Shown here: positions 30,804 through 38,821 of the stretch, piece by piece
Position numbering within the stretch: position 1 is the stretch's first letter
Layout of the letters: each line of letters starts with the position of its first letter
Assembly (NCBI GenBank): GCA_963734365.1
Contig: CAVTGV010000010.1
Coordinates: forward strand, 372,001 to 436,000
Direction: 5' to 3'
DNA: 64,000 nt
Origin: JACVRW01 sp963734365
GTDB taxonomy: Bacteria > Actinomycetota > Thermoleophilia > Solirubrobacterales > Thermoleophilaceae
Notes under the pieces: model-generated
What the model was told of the DNA's origin: nothing
What the model saw: the letters and a program-made list of their open reading frames with translations, nothing else
The model's database searches: none
Made by a program: the position numbers and the translations under genes

Positions 30804-32276
30804 GTGACGGCCCCCACCTTCGATCTTCAGTCCCATTCCCTGCACTCCGACGGCGCGCTGCCGGCGGCCCAGGTGGTGGAGAACGCCGCCGCCGCCGGAG
30901 TCCAGCTGCTCGCGCTCTCCGACCACGACACGGTCGACGGAGTGGACGAGGCGCTGGCCGCCGGCGCCGTTCAAGGAGTGCGCGTGGTGCCGGCCACCGA
31001 GATCTCGGCCGTCGACGGGCCCTACGAGGACCTGCACGTGCTCGGCTACGGGATCGACCACCGCAGCGCCCTGCTGGGCGAGCGCCTGCTGGACGCCCGC
31101 GGGGACCGCGAGCGGCGCGCCGACGCCATGTCCGAACGGCTGCGCGAGCTGGGGTTCGAGATCGATCCGGCGCCCCTCGAGGCCCGTAAGACCGCGGGCA
31201 AGCCGGTGGGGCGTCCCCACCTGGCGGCGGCGGTGATCGCTCATCCCGCCAACAGCGAGCGCCTGCGCGAGGAAGGGGTGGACGAGGTCTCCTCGTTCAT
31301 CCCCGCCTACCTGATCCAGGGTAAGCCCGGGTACGTGGCTCGCACACATCCAACCGTGGAGGAGGCCATCGGCTGGATCCACGACGCCGCCGGAGTCGCG
31401 GTCTGGGCGCATCCGTTCTGGGACATCAAGGAGCCGGACGAGGTGCTGGCGGCGATCGACCGCTACCGGGCCGCCGGGCTCGACGGCGTGGAGGCCTTCT
31501 ACAGCGCGCACGACCGCGAGCAGACGATCCTCGTGGCCGACCGCTGCGCCGAGCTCGGCCTGCTGGCCACCGGCTCGTCCGACTACCACGGTCCCGAGCA
31601 CCGCCTGTTCAGCCGCTTCCGCGCGTTCGAGCTGCACGAGCGGGAGCCCAACCTCGGCCCGATCACGGCCGGCACGCTGGCCGCGCCCGTCCGCGACGGG
31701 ACCGGCCTGTGTCTATGGCTCACCGGCCTGTCGGGCTCGGGCAAGTCGACCATCGCCCGCCTGGCCGCCGGCCGTCTGCGCGACCAGGGTCACCGCGTGG
31801 AGGTGCTCGACGGCGACGACGTGCGCCAGAACCTCTGCGCCGGCCTGGGCTTCTCGCGCGAGGACCGGGCCGAGAACGTGCGGCGCATCGCCTTCGTGGC
31901 CGACCTGCTTTCACGCAACGGCGTGCTCACGTTCGTGGCCGCGGTCTCGCCGTTTCGTGCGGGGCGCGCCGACGCCCGTGGCCGCATGGGCTCGCGTTTC
32001 GTCGAGGTCTACGTGCGCGCCTCGGTCGAGGAGTGTGAGCGGCGCGACGTGAAGGGCCTGTACGAGCGCGCCCGCCAGGGAGAGATCAAGGACTTCACCG
32101 GCGTCTCCGACCCCTACGAGGAGCCCACGGCGGCGGAGCTCGTGCTCGACACGGACACCGAGAGCGCCGAGGCTTCCGCGGCGCGGCTGGTGGAGCACGT
32201 TGAGCGGCTGGCGGCGGGTCAGGAGAACGGGGCGCCGATGAGTTTCACAGCGCCGTCCGGTCTACAGGAGAAATAA
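30804..32276 (+). CDS. PHP-domain phosphatase fused to adenylylsulfate (APS) kinase
   Basis: A 490-residue two-domain protein. Residues about 1-280 form a PHP metal-dependent phosphoesterase: 'SHSLHSDG', 'LSDHDTVDG', 'EISAVDGPYEDLHVLGYG', 'VAVWAHPFW' and 'GSSDYHGP' give the metal ligands, resembling the TrpH/YciV-type enzymes that act on 3',5'-bisphosphonucleotides such as PAP. Residues about 305-480 form an APS kinase (CysC): P-loop 'LTGLSGSGKST', then 'DGDDVRQNLCAGLGFSREDR' and 'KGLYERARQGEIKDFTGVSDPYE'. No stop or in-frame start separates them. It would make PAPS and could destroy the by-product PAP. GTG 30804 is the start. Confidence 0.85.
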   Translation: MTAPTFDLQSHSLHSDGALPAAQVVENAAAAGVQLLALSDHDTVDGVDEALAAGAVQGVRVVPATEISAVDGPYEDLHVLGYGIDHRSALLGERLLDARGDRERRADAMSERLRELGFEIDPAPLEARKTAGKPVGRPHLAAAVIAHPANSERLREEGVDEVSSFIPAYLIQGKPGYVARTHPTVEEAIGWIHDAAGVAVWAHPFWDIKEPDEVLAAIDRYRAAGLDGVEAFYSAHDREQTILVADRCAELGLLATGSSDYHGPEHRLFSRFRAFELHEREPNLGPITAGTLAAPVRDGTGLCLWLTGLSGSGKSTIARLAAGRLRDQGHRVEVLDGDDVRQNLCAGLGFSREDRAENVRRIAFVADLLSRNGVLTFVAAVSPFRAGRADARGRMGSRFVEVYVRASVEECERRDVKGLYERARQGEIKDFTGVSDPYEEPTAAELVLDTDTESAEASAARLVEHVERLAAGQENGAPMSFTAPSGLQEK

Positions 32277-32443
32277 GCTGTTCCGGGCGCCCGTCCTGCG
32301 CCCAACCTCCGACTCCGGTGCTCACGCCATCGGCTCAAGCGGAGGCAAAGGGGGCTCGTGCCCTCGGGATGCCGGTCGAATGCCCTTCCGGCGGGGCGCT
32401 GCGGGCGTGAGTCGCGGGGTCCACGCCTGAGAAGGAGCACGAG
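32277..32443 (+). other. intergenic stretch with GC-rich imperfect hairpin
   Basis: This 167-base gap between the PHP-CysC fusion and the DUF4287 gene has no gene I can support. An imperfect hairpin spans about 32344-32373 (GGCA...TGCC outside; GGGGGC/GCCCTC inside with one G-U pair and loop TCGT), which might end transcription. An AGAAGGAGC just before 32444 looks like the ribosome site of the next gene. Confidence 0.3.
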
Positions 32444-33109
32444 ATGACCAGGCAGAGATCGTTCAAGCGCCTCGTCCGGGCGAGGATGGAGAAGACGGGC
32501 GAGAGCTACACGGCGGCCCGCAGGATGCTGCTGGCGGCCGGGGAGCCGGAGGCGAGCGAGGCGGTGACGCTCCCCACCTCGGACGAGCGGATCACCGACC
32601 GGACCGGTCGCGGATGGGAGGAGTGGTTCGACCTCCTCGACGAGTGGGGCGCGCTCGAGCGGCCCCACCGCGAGATCGCACGCTGGGTCGCCGAGCAGCA
32701 GGGCATCCATCCGCTGGCGTGGAACGCGCAGGCGGTCACGGCCGGGTACGAGCGCATCCGTGGGCTGCGGGCGCCTGGCGAGGGGGTCAACGGGTTCACC
32801 GCTACCGCATCGAGAACGGTGTCGGTCCCGGTCGAGCGGCTCTACGAGGCGTTCGTGGACGAGCCCGTGCGCGCCACCTGGCTGCCCGACGGCGAGCTGC
32901 GTGAGCGCACCGCCACGAAGCCGAAGTCGGCCCGCTTCGACTGGGGCGACGGCGAGACCCGCGTCCACGTCGCGTTCTCGGCCAAGGGCGCGGACAAGAG
33001 CATGGCCGCCCTCCAGCACGAGCGCCTGGCCGACGCCGAGGAGCGCGAGCGGATGAGGGCGTTCTGGCGAGCGCGCGTCTCGACCCTGAAGGAGGTGCTG
33101 GAGCGATGA
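32444..33109 (+). CDS. DUF4287 plus SRPBCC-type hypothetical protein
   Basis: A 221-residue protein. The N-terminus 'RLVRARMEKTGESYTAARRML' and 'DRTGRGWEEWFDLLDEWGA...HREIARWVAEQQGI..LAWNAQAVTAGYER' match the DUF4287 type. After about residue 110 comes a region like an SRPBCC/AHSA1 beta-grasp ('TASRTVSVPVERLYEAFVDE', 'KSARFDWGDGETRVHVAF'). Members are of unknown function and often sit beside VOC-family genes, as here. GAAGGAGC is upstream of ATG 32444. It overlaps the next gene by ATGA. Confidence 0.75.
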   Translation: MTRQRSFKRLVRARMEKTGESYTAARRMLLAAGEPEASEAVTLPTSDERITDRTGRGWEEWFDLLDEWGALERPHREIARWVAEQQGIHPLAWNAQAVTAGYERIRGLRAPGEGVNGFTATASRTVSVPVERLYEAFVDEPVRATWLPDGELRERTATKPKSARFDWGDGETRVHVAFSAKGADKSMAALQHERLADAEERERMRAFWRARVSTLKEVLER

Positions 33110-33477
33110 GCGCCATCACTCACATCGGAACGGTGATAGTTCCCGTCTCCGACCAGGACGCCGCCCTCGACTTCTACGTGGGCACGCTCGGGTTCGAGAA
33201 GCGGCTGGACGGCGCCTTCGGAGACGGCGGGCGCTGGATCGAGGTGGCGCCGCCCGAGGGGCAGACCACGATCGCCCTCGTTCTGTCGCCGCAGGCGGGT
33301 GCTGCCGGCATGGAGGTGAGCCTCGCCACCGCAGACGCCGATGGCGATCACGCCGAGCTGCGCAATGCGGGAGTTGAGGCCGACACGGAGGTGATGCGGA
33401 TGGGCGAGGGCGTCCCGCCGATGTTCACGTTCCGCGACCCGGACGGCAATCGGTTCCGGATGGTGGAAAGAGACTGA
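33106..33477 (+). CDS. VOC-family (glyoxalase/bleomycin-resistance fold) protein
   Basis: A 123-residue vicinal-oxygen-chelate fold protein: 'IGTVIVPVSDQDAALDFYVGTLGFEK' is the first beta-alpha-beta module and 'VPPMFTFRDPDGNRFRMVER' the last, with Glu missing from the usual 'N-x-(F/I)-x-(L/I)-x-(E)' but Asp/Arg nearby. It could be a lyase, dioxygenase or binding protein. It is translationally coupled to the DUF4287-SRPBCC gene and ends before a strong bidirectional hairpin. Confidence 0.83.
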   Translation: MSAITHIGTVIVPVSDQDAALDFYVGTLGFEKRLDGAFGDGGRWIEVAPPEGQTTIALVLSPQAGAAGMEVSLATADADGDHAELRNAGVEADTEVMRMGEGVPPMFTFRDPDGNRFRMVERD

Positions 33478-33492
33478 GGGAATCGGGGTACC

Positions 33493-33520
33493 GCCGCCGC
33501 GACGCTCACGTCGCGGCGGC
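33493..33520. terminator. strong bidirectional hairpin
   Basis: A perfect 12-bp stem (GCCGCCGCGACG/CGTCGCGGCGGC) with a 4-base loop CTCA, in the gap between the convergent VOC and DUF3618 genes. Confidence 0.75.
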
Positions 33521-33545
33521 AGGCCCCGGATCTCACGGTCCGGCG

Positions 33546-34067
33546 CTAGCCGGGCGTGCCCTGCTGAGCGGGCTCGCGTGCCTCGTCAGCGTTTTCCGCG
33601 GCACTCTGCCGAAGCTCTTCGGCGTGCTGCTGGCCACTCTCCTGCACGGTGGTCTTGGCGCTGTCGGCAGCCTCCTCGGCCACCTGCTTGCCGCGCTCGA
33701 GAGCCTCTTGGCCGGTCTCCTTCGCCTTCTCCTTGACCTGGTCGGCCAGCGGGCCGACCTTCTCGTCCTCAACCGAAGTGGACGGGATCAGCATGCCGGC
33801 GACGAAGCCGACTGCGGCCGCCCCGATCGCGAGGCCGAGGGGGTTCTCCTGCGCCACCCCGGCCGCCTTCTTGGCGCCCTGCTTCACGTCGCCGCTGTCC
33901 GGCGTGTTTCCGCTCACCTTCGAGACGAGTGCGTCCTTACGGTCGCTGATCGCCTCCTTGGTGCGTGTCTTCACGTCGGCCTTGTAGCCGAGCGCGTCGA
34001 CGGTGTCCGACATCTCGTCTCGTTGCTGCTCTATCTCGCGCCGGATGGCCTCTGGTTCTTGGCCCAT
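33546..34067 (-). CDS. DUF3618 membrane-associated protein
   Basis: A 173-residue protein. The start 'QEPEAIRREIEQQRDEMSDTVDALGYKADV' is the DUF3618 signature. A transmembrane segment follows (about 84-104, 'NPLGLAIGAAAVGFVAGMLI'), then a long Ala/Glu/Lys/Gln-rich, LEA-like helical tail. It is the last gene of a three-gene envelope operon; its ATG at 34067 has a strong AAGGAGG 6-12 bases upstream and lies 37 bases inside the preceding gene. It probably has a stress or envelope-stabilising role; nothing more specific is known. Confidence 0.8.
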   Translation of the reverse strand: MGQEPEAIRREIEQQRDEMSDTVDALGYKADVKTRTKEAISDRKDALVSKVSGNTPDSGDVKQGAKKAAGVAQENPLGLAIGAAAVGFVAGMLIPSTSVEDEKVGPLADQVKEKAKETGQEALERGKQVAEEAADSAKTTVQESGQQHAEELRQSAAENADEAREPAQQGTPG

Positions 34068-34450
34068 TGGACGTCCTCCTTCAGGGTTTCGACTGTCTGT
34101 TCGGGAGCGGGAGGCGTGGCCTCCTGTAGCTTGCGCCGGCCCAGTAGAGCCAGCACGCCCGCGATAGCTGCGTAGACCACGGTCACGATCAGTGCGGCGA
34201 GCCACACGTCGATCGCGGTGCCCAGCAGGGCGATCAGGCACGCGGTAAGGGCGAAGAAGGCGGTCAGGCCGAACAGGCCCGCACCACCGAACATCCCCGC
34301 GCCTTTACCCGCGGTCTTGCCCTTCTCAGTCAACTCGGCCTTAGCCAGGTCGACCTCCTTGCGCACCAGCTCCGTGGTCTGCTGGGAGAGGCGCTTGAAT
34401 AGGTCGCCGGTCGAGGCGTCACGCAGCTCGTTTGCCTCGCCGTCGCTCAT
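34031..34450 (-). CDS. phage-holin-like superfamily (DUF1469/holin 3-6) membrane protein
   Basis: A 139-residue protein with a helical N-terminus ('LFKRLSQQTTELVRKEVDLAKAEL') typical of the Phage_holin_3_6/DUF1469 family, then two transmembrane helices (about 56-78 and 83-105), and a cytosolic tail. Despite the name these are chromosomal envelope proteins, usually found with ElaB-like and DUF3618 genes as here. The ATG at 34450 overlaps the upstream gene stop by 4 bases. Its 3' end overlaps the DUF3618 gene by 37 bases. Confidence 0.82.
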   Translation of the reverse strand: MSDGEANELRDASTGDLFKRLSQQTTELVRKEVDLAKAELTEKGKTAGKGAGMFGGAGLFGLTAFFALTACLIALLGTAIDVWLAALIVTVVYAAIAGVLALLGRRKLQEATPPAPEQTVETLKEDVQWAKNQRPSGAR

Positions 34451-35013
34451 GACGCGGCGGGGCCGTTGCCGTGCACGGCGGGCCCGCTGGGCCTGGTCGA
34501 GACGCTGGGCTCGCTGGGCCTGCTCGAGGTCTCGGCTCCTTCGAAGGACGAGCGGTAGCGCTGCTGGCTCGATGCCTTCAGGAAGCGCGAGGCCGCGAAG
34601 CCGAGCACGAGTCCGCCTGCGATCACTGCCCACGGCTTCTGGCGGCCGAAGTCCTCGGCATCGCGCAGGATGCGGTCGGCATCGGATTCCTGCAGATAGC
34701 TGCCGACCTTCTCGGCTCGCTCCGCCGCCTGGTCGGCGATCTTCGCCGGTCCGTCCTTGCCCTGCTTGCGCAGCTCCTCGCCGACGCTGCGGACGTCTCC
34801 GGCCGCGCCACTCACGCGCTCGCCAGCCTCGGTCGAGCGCTGGTCGATCTGCTCGACCGCTCGTCCGCGGGCATTGGCGGCCGCATCGCGTGCTTTCTCC
34901 TGCGCCTGGTCCTTGACCTCGCCCGCCTTCGCCTTGGCCTGTTCCTGTGCGCCTTCGGAAGATTCGGTGGGTCCCGCGTCGGCTCGCGGTACCTGTGTTG
35001 CCTGCTCCATCAA
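34447..35013 (-). CDS. ElaB/YqjD-like membrane-anchored helical protein
   Basis: A 188-residue protein: a long Ala/Glu/Gln/Lys-rich amphipathic helix (about 15-115, LEA-like), then a C-terminal anchor 'KPWAVIAGGLVLGFAASRFL' (about 124-143) of the ElaB/YqjD type, then a Ser/Pro-rich tail. ElaB-family proteins tether ribosomes or protect membranes in stationary phase in enterobacteria; that role is not shown here. The start is ATG 35013 or 35010, with AAGGAG upstream. It is the first gene of the three-gene envelope operon. Confidence 0.72.
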   Translation of the reverse strand: MMEQATQVPRADAGPTESSEGAQEQAKAKAGEVKDQAQEKARDAAANARGRAVEQIDQRSTEAGERVSGAAGDVRSVGEELRKQGKDGPAKIADQAAERAEKVGSYLQESDADRILRDAEDFGRQKPWAVIAGGLVLGFAASRFLKASSQQRYRSSFEGAETSSRPSEPSVSTRPSGPAVHGNGPAAS

Positions 35014-35131
35014 TTGCTCCTTGTCTTTCTCGATGTCTCCAGCTGGTTCCTGATCGCCGGGTTCTCAACCAGGCAAGGCTTGCCCTCGGGTGCCAAACGA
35101 CGGGAGCCATACCTGCCAGGCTGTCCACGGC

Positions 35132-36109
35132 ATGGCCCGCGGCTTCGACCTGAACCGGGGTGACGAGCCGCCCCACGGTGGGGTCGGCGCCACCTTCTGC
35201 GGGCAGCCGCTGGTACTCGATCCGGCCGGCTTGGAGGGCGCGGACGTGGCGGTGCTCGGCGCTCCCTTCGACGACGGCACGTCGAACCGCCCGGGCGCCC
35301 GCTTCGGCCCTCGCGCGATCCGCGCCGCCGACGACGGCGGGCGCCACGGGCGCCCGCACATGACGCTCGGCCTCGATCCGCTGGAGCGACTCACCGTGGT
35401 GGACTACGGCGACGTGGAGGCGGTCCCCGGCGACCTGCTGCGCTCACATGAGCAGCTGGAGCGCCGTCTGCGCGAGATCCTCGACGCCGGGGCGCTGCCG
35501 CTGGTGCTGGGCGGCGACCACTCGCTGTCGCTTCCCACCATGCGCGTGCTCGCCGAACGTTTCGGTGCGGACGGCTACGCCGTGCTCCATCTCGACACCC
35601 ACGCCGACACCGCCCCGGAGCTCTACGGCGTCCGCGTCTCCCACGGCACGCCCTTCCGGGTGGCGGTCGAGGAGGGCTCGGCCAGCGGCTCGAACATCGT
35701 CCAGGTGGGCCTGCGCGGGACCTGGCCGGGTCCCGAGGACTTCGACTGGATGCGCGGCCAGGGCTTTCGCTGGCACACCATGGACGCGATCGTGGAGCGC
35801 GGCCTGCCCGAGGTGGTGCGCGAGGCCGTCGGACAGGTGTTGTCCGCCGCCCCACGCGCGTATCTGACCGTGGATATCGATGTGCTCGATCCCGCATTCG
35901 CTCCGGGAACGGGCACACCCGAGCCCGGCGGACTGACCACACGCGAGCTGCTCTGGACGGTGCGTGAGGTCAGCCGCTCGCTCGACCTGTGCGCGGCCGA
36001 CGTCGTGGAGGTCAGTCCACCCTTCGACCACGCCGGCATCACCGCTCTGGCGGCCGAGCGCGTGGCGCTCGAGACGCTGGCCGGCGTGGCCGCGAGGCGC
36101 TCTACCTAG
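35132..36109 (+). CDS. arginase/agmatinase-family ureohydrolase
   Basis: Binuclear-manganese ureohydrolase of about 325 residues. Metal ligands are 'LGGDHSLSLPT' (His), 'LHLDTHADT' (Asp-His-Asp) and 'LTVDIDVLDPAFAPG' (Asp, Asp). 'GAPFDDGTSNRPGARFGPRAIR' is the usual N-terminal loop of agmatinases. It would split agmatine, guanidinobutyrate or a related guanidine into urea and amine; specificity is not certain. ATG 35132 is used. It converges with the DUF1428 gene and shares CTAG at 36106-36109. Confidence 0.87.
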   Translation: MARGFDLNRGDEPPHGGVGATFCGQPLVLDPAGLEGADVAVLGAPFDDGTSNRPGARFGPRAIRAADDGGRHGRPHMTLGLDPLERLTVVDYGDVEAVPGDLLRSHEQLERRLREILDAGALPLVLGGDHSLSLPTMRVLAERFGADGYAVLHLDTHADTAPELYGVRVSHGTPFRVAVEEGSASGSNIVQVGLRGTWPGPEDFDWMRGQGFRWHTMDAIVERGLPEVVREAVGQVLSAAPRAYLTVDIDVLDPAFAPGTGTPEPGGLTTRELLWTVREVSRSLDLCAADVVEVSPPFDHAGITALAAERVALETLAGVAARRST

Positions 36110-36441
36110 AGGTCGACGATGGTCTCGAATCCGCCGTAGCGCATCTGGTCCATGTCGGCCAGCGGCTGGTCGTCGGTCATGGCGGAGACCCGCGGGTCGT
36201 TCATCACCTTCTCCATCACCTCGTCGCGGTGGGCGCGTGACTCGAACTCGGCCACGGCCGCCGTGAGCATTTGGCCATCCTCGACCTTGAGGTTGTCGCC
36301 GAGGTCGTCGCTGCGGAACTCGCGGTAGCTGAGGGCTCCATGCTCCTTGGCGATCTCGCCGAAGCTGGTGGCCTGCTCGCGGTACGCCTCGAAGTTCTTC
36401 TCCGGCACCGGCAGCAGGTAGACATCCACGTAGTTGCTCAT
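36106..36441 (-). CDS. DUF1428 protein
   Basis: A 111-residue protein of the DUF1428 (YbaA-like) family with a ferredoxin-like alpha/beta fold: 'YVDVYLLPVPEKNFEAYREQATSFGEIAKEHGALSYREF' at the start is diagnostic, and 'MDQMRYGGFETIVD' is the usual end. It is cytosolic and has no known reaction. Length matches the family. It is convergent with the ureohydrolase gene and divergent from the S33 peptidase gene. Confidence 0.85.
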   Translation of the reverse strand: MSNYVDVYLLPVPEKNFEAYREQATSFGEIAKEHGALSYREFRSDDLGDNLKVEDGQMLTAAVAEFESRAHRDEVMEKVMNDPRVSAMTDDQPLADMDQMRYGGFETIVDL

Positions 36442-36544
36442 GCCGTTCCAGACCAGGAGCGGTGGCGAAACTCATCGGGAATAAGCGCCGGGCGGGTCGG
36501 TCTTAGGGGTGTTGGTCCTCACTCACTCCGGCAAGGAGGCCGCC

Positions 36545-38086
36545 GTGCCCAGGTTCCTGATCGCTTCCCTGATCGCCGTCGCCTTGATGGTGATCGGCGC
36601 CTCCACCGCGATCGCCGGTCCGCCGGTGCCGAGGCTCGACTGGGAGCCGTGCGACCCCGGCTTCCAGTGCGCCACCGCGAGGGTGCCGCGCGACTACGCG
36701 CGGCCGCACGGACCGAAGGTCGAGCTCGCCCTGATCCGGCGTCCCGCGACCGACCGCGAGCACCGGATCGGCTCCCTGTTCTTCAACCCGGGTGGACCGG
36801 GTGGCTCCGGCGTCGGCTTCGTTCGCTTCGCGCCCCCGCCGGCACTGGAGGCCTTCGGGCGCCTCTACGACATCGTGGGCTTCGACCCGCGTGGAGTGGG
36901 CGGGAGCAGCCCACCGGTCCGCGACTGTGGCGTCCCCCGAGACGACACGCACTTCATCCGGCCCGAGACCGCTGACCGGGATGCCCTCCTCGAGCGCGCA
37001 GACGAGCAGATCGAGCGGTGCCGCCGCGGCAGCGGCGGCATCCTGCCGTACCTGACCACCGGCAATGTGGCTCGTGACCTCGACCTGCTGCGCGCCGCAG
37101 TCGGCGACCGCAAGCTCAACTTCGTGGGTCTCTCCTACGGCGGCCAGATCGCCGAGACCTACACCACGCTGTTCCCGGGACGGACGGGTGCCCTGGTGAT
37201 CGATTCACCGGTGGACGGCGACGTGTGGCTCAACCATCCCTTCGAAGCCCAGGTCGAGCAGAACGTGAGCTTCGAGAACTCGTTCAGGCGCTTCCTGCAC
37301 TGGTGCGGTCGCAGAGAGGAGATCTGTGCGCTCGATCCCGAGGATCCCGAGGATGACTACGACGCGCTGGTCGAGCAGCTGAACGCGACGCCCGTCCCGG
37401 TGCTCAGTGATCCGAGCCAGGCTCCCGTCAACGGCGATGAGCTCCTTGCGCTCACCGACAGCGCCATGTCCAGTAAGTTCAGCTGGGCACCTCTCGCGGC
37501 CGCGCTCACTCAGATCAAGACCGGTGACGGGAGCCTGGCTCGGGAGCTGCTCGGGCCGCCTTCCGACGGATCCAGCTCCACCGGTGTCCTGTTCGCCTAT
37601 CTGGCCAACGAGGTCCGCTACCCGAGTCGGCCGGCTCGCTACATGCGGGCGATGGAGCACAACTTCGCGATCACCGACCACTTCTTCTTCGCGCGCGGAT
37701 ACGAGTGGATCGGCGTCACGCGCTGGCCCTTCGACCCCAACGGCGTGTTCCGCGGCCCGTTCCGGCATGCCGCCTCGGCACAGACGCCGCTCGTGATCGG
37801 CGGGACTCACGATCCGAATGCGCCGTACAAGTGGGCCAAGCGCTACGTCGCCGACTTGGGCAATGCCCGCCTGCTCACCTATCGCTCCGACGGCCACGTG
37901 GCGCTCACCGACCTCAACGCGTGCGTGGGTGGCTGGTTCCTCGCCTACATCGAGCACGGCACCCTGCCGCCGCCGGGAGCCAGCTGTAAGCAGTCGATAC
38001 CTTCGGCTTCCGCGGCGGGCGCTGCGCGCAGCGGAGCGAGCCGCGCTGAGCTCGAGCGCTGGAAGCGGACGACCGAGGCCCGCTAG
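36545..38086 (+). CDS. secreted S33-type alpha/beta-hydrolase (tripeptidyl aminopeptidase-like)
   Basis: A 513-residue exported hydrolase. A signal peptide (about 1-25, 'RFLIASLIAVALMVIGASTAIA') leads to an alpha/beta-hydrolase core. 'FFNPGGPGGSGVGFV' is the oxyanion loop, 'FVGLSYGGQIAETY' the nucleophile elbow (Ser), 'LVIGGTHDPNAPY' the Asp and 'SDGHVALTDL' the His. The pattern matches Streptomyces tripeptidyl aminopeptidases and SlpD/SlpE. A paired-Cys C-terminal region is also seen. GTG 36545 with AAGGAGG 6-12 bases upstream is the best start. It probably trims peptides outside the cell. Confidence 0.86.
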   Translation: MPRFLIASLIAVALMVIGASTAIAGPPVPRLDWEPCDPGFQCATARVPRDYARPHGPKVELALIRRPATDREHRIGSLFFNPGGPGGSGVGFVRFAPPPALEAFGRLYDIVGFDPRGVGGSSPPVRDCGVPRDDTHFIRPETADRDALLERADEQIERCRRGSGGILPYLTTGNVARDLDLLRAAVGDRKLNFVGLSYGGQIAETYTTLFPGRTGALVIDSPVDGDVWLNHPFEAQVEQNVSFENSFRRFLHWCGRREEICALDPEDPEDDYDALVEQLNATPVPVLSDPSQAPVNGDELLALTDSAMSSKFSWAPLAAALTQIKTGDGSLARELLGPPSDGSSSTGVLFAYLANEVRYPSRPARYMRAMEHNFAITDHFFFARGYEWIGVTRWPFDPNGVFRGPFRHAASAQTPLVIGGTHDPNAPYKWAKRYVADLGNARLLTYRSDGHVALTDLNACVGGWFLAYIEHGTLPPPGASCKQSIPSASAAGAARSGASRAELERWKRTTEAR

Positions 38087-38135
38087 CGATCGAGATCTCC
38101 ACCGGGTCAGCGCAGCGTGCGCATCGTCACGCCGC

Positions 38136-38151
38136 GCCCGCCCGGGCGGGC
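38136..38151 (+). terminator. GC-rich palindrome after the S33 gene
   Basis: GCCCGCCC/GGGCGGGC forms an unbroken 16-base palindrome (a 6-bp stem if a 4-base loop is allowed), 50 bases past the S33 stop and 13 bases before the collagen-like gene. It could end the S33 transcript or be a leader structure. Confidence 0.4.
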
Positions 38152-38164
38152 TTACGGTCGCCGA

Positions 38165-38821
38165 ATGCCCAAGCTCAGCAGGAAGCTGACCTACGCCAAC
38201 GTCATGGCGACCATCGCCGTATTCATCGCCCTCGGCGGCACGTCCTACGCCGCTCTGCGGATCACCGGCAAGAACGTCAAGGACGGCTCGCTCTCCGGAA
38301 GGGACATCAAGAACAAGACGCTCACCGGCGGCGACGTGGCGGACGGGTCCCTGAAGCCGGCCGACTTCAAGCCGGGCGAGCTACCCGCCGGCCCGCGTGG
38401 TGCCAAGGGGCCGGCCGGCCCGCAGGGCGCTCCCGGCGATCCGGCGGCGGTCCAGGGATTCGGCGGACGGGCACCCAGCAACTTCAGCCTTGACTACTAC
38501 GACGTGCCGGTCGTCTCGAAGAACCTCCCGGCCGGCAAGTACGTGCTGTCCGCCACCGCCGAGGTGCAGAGCGCCGGCAACCCGACCACCGGCTACATGG
38601 GCGGGATCGCGGTCGTGGACTGCTACATCCCGGGCTACCACACCGACAGCTACTACCTCTCGCCGAACGGCACCTACAACGCCGAGGTCGAGTCCCTGTC
38701 GCTGAACTCGGTGGTCGACCACCCGGGCGGCGCGGTGGCCCTCAAGTGCAGCAGGACCTGGAACAACGCCCGCGTCAACGAGGCCGCCCTCACGGCGGTC
38801 AAGGTCGGCTCGCTCGGCTAG
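38165..38821 (+). CDS. secreted collagen-like protein with Thermoleophilia-type signal
   Basis: A 218-residue exported protein. The N-terminal segment (about 3-29, 'KLTYANVMATIAVFIALGGT') is the conserved signal/anchor seen on many secreted proteins of Thermoleophilia. A polar repeat region follows (about 33-70, 'KNVKDGSLSGRDIKNKTLTGGDVADGSLKPADF'-like pentapeptide-type GxL steps), then a short Gly-X-Y collagen stretch ('GPRGAKGPAGPQGAPGDP', about 78-95), then a C-terminal beta domain (about 100-218) with two Cys. It is probably a surface or matrix protein. It ends at CTAG shared with the MFS gene. Confidence 0.8.
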   Translation: MPKLSRKLTYANVMATIAVFIALGGTSYAALRITGKNVKDGSLSGRDIKNKTLTGGDVADGSLKPADFKPGELPAGPRGAKGPAGPQGAPGDPAAVQGFGGRAPSNFSLDYYDVPVVSKNLPAGKYVLSATAEVQSAGNPTTGYMGGIAVVDCYIPGYHTDSYYLSPNGTYNAEVESLSLNSVVDHPGGAVALKCSRTWNNARVNEAALTAVKVGSLG

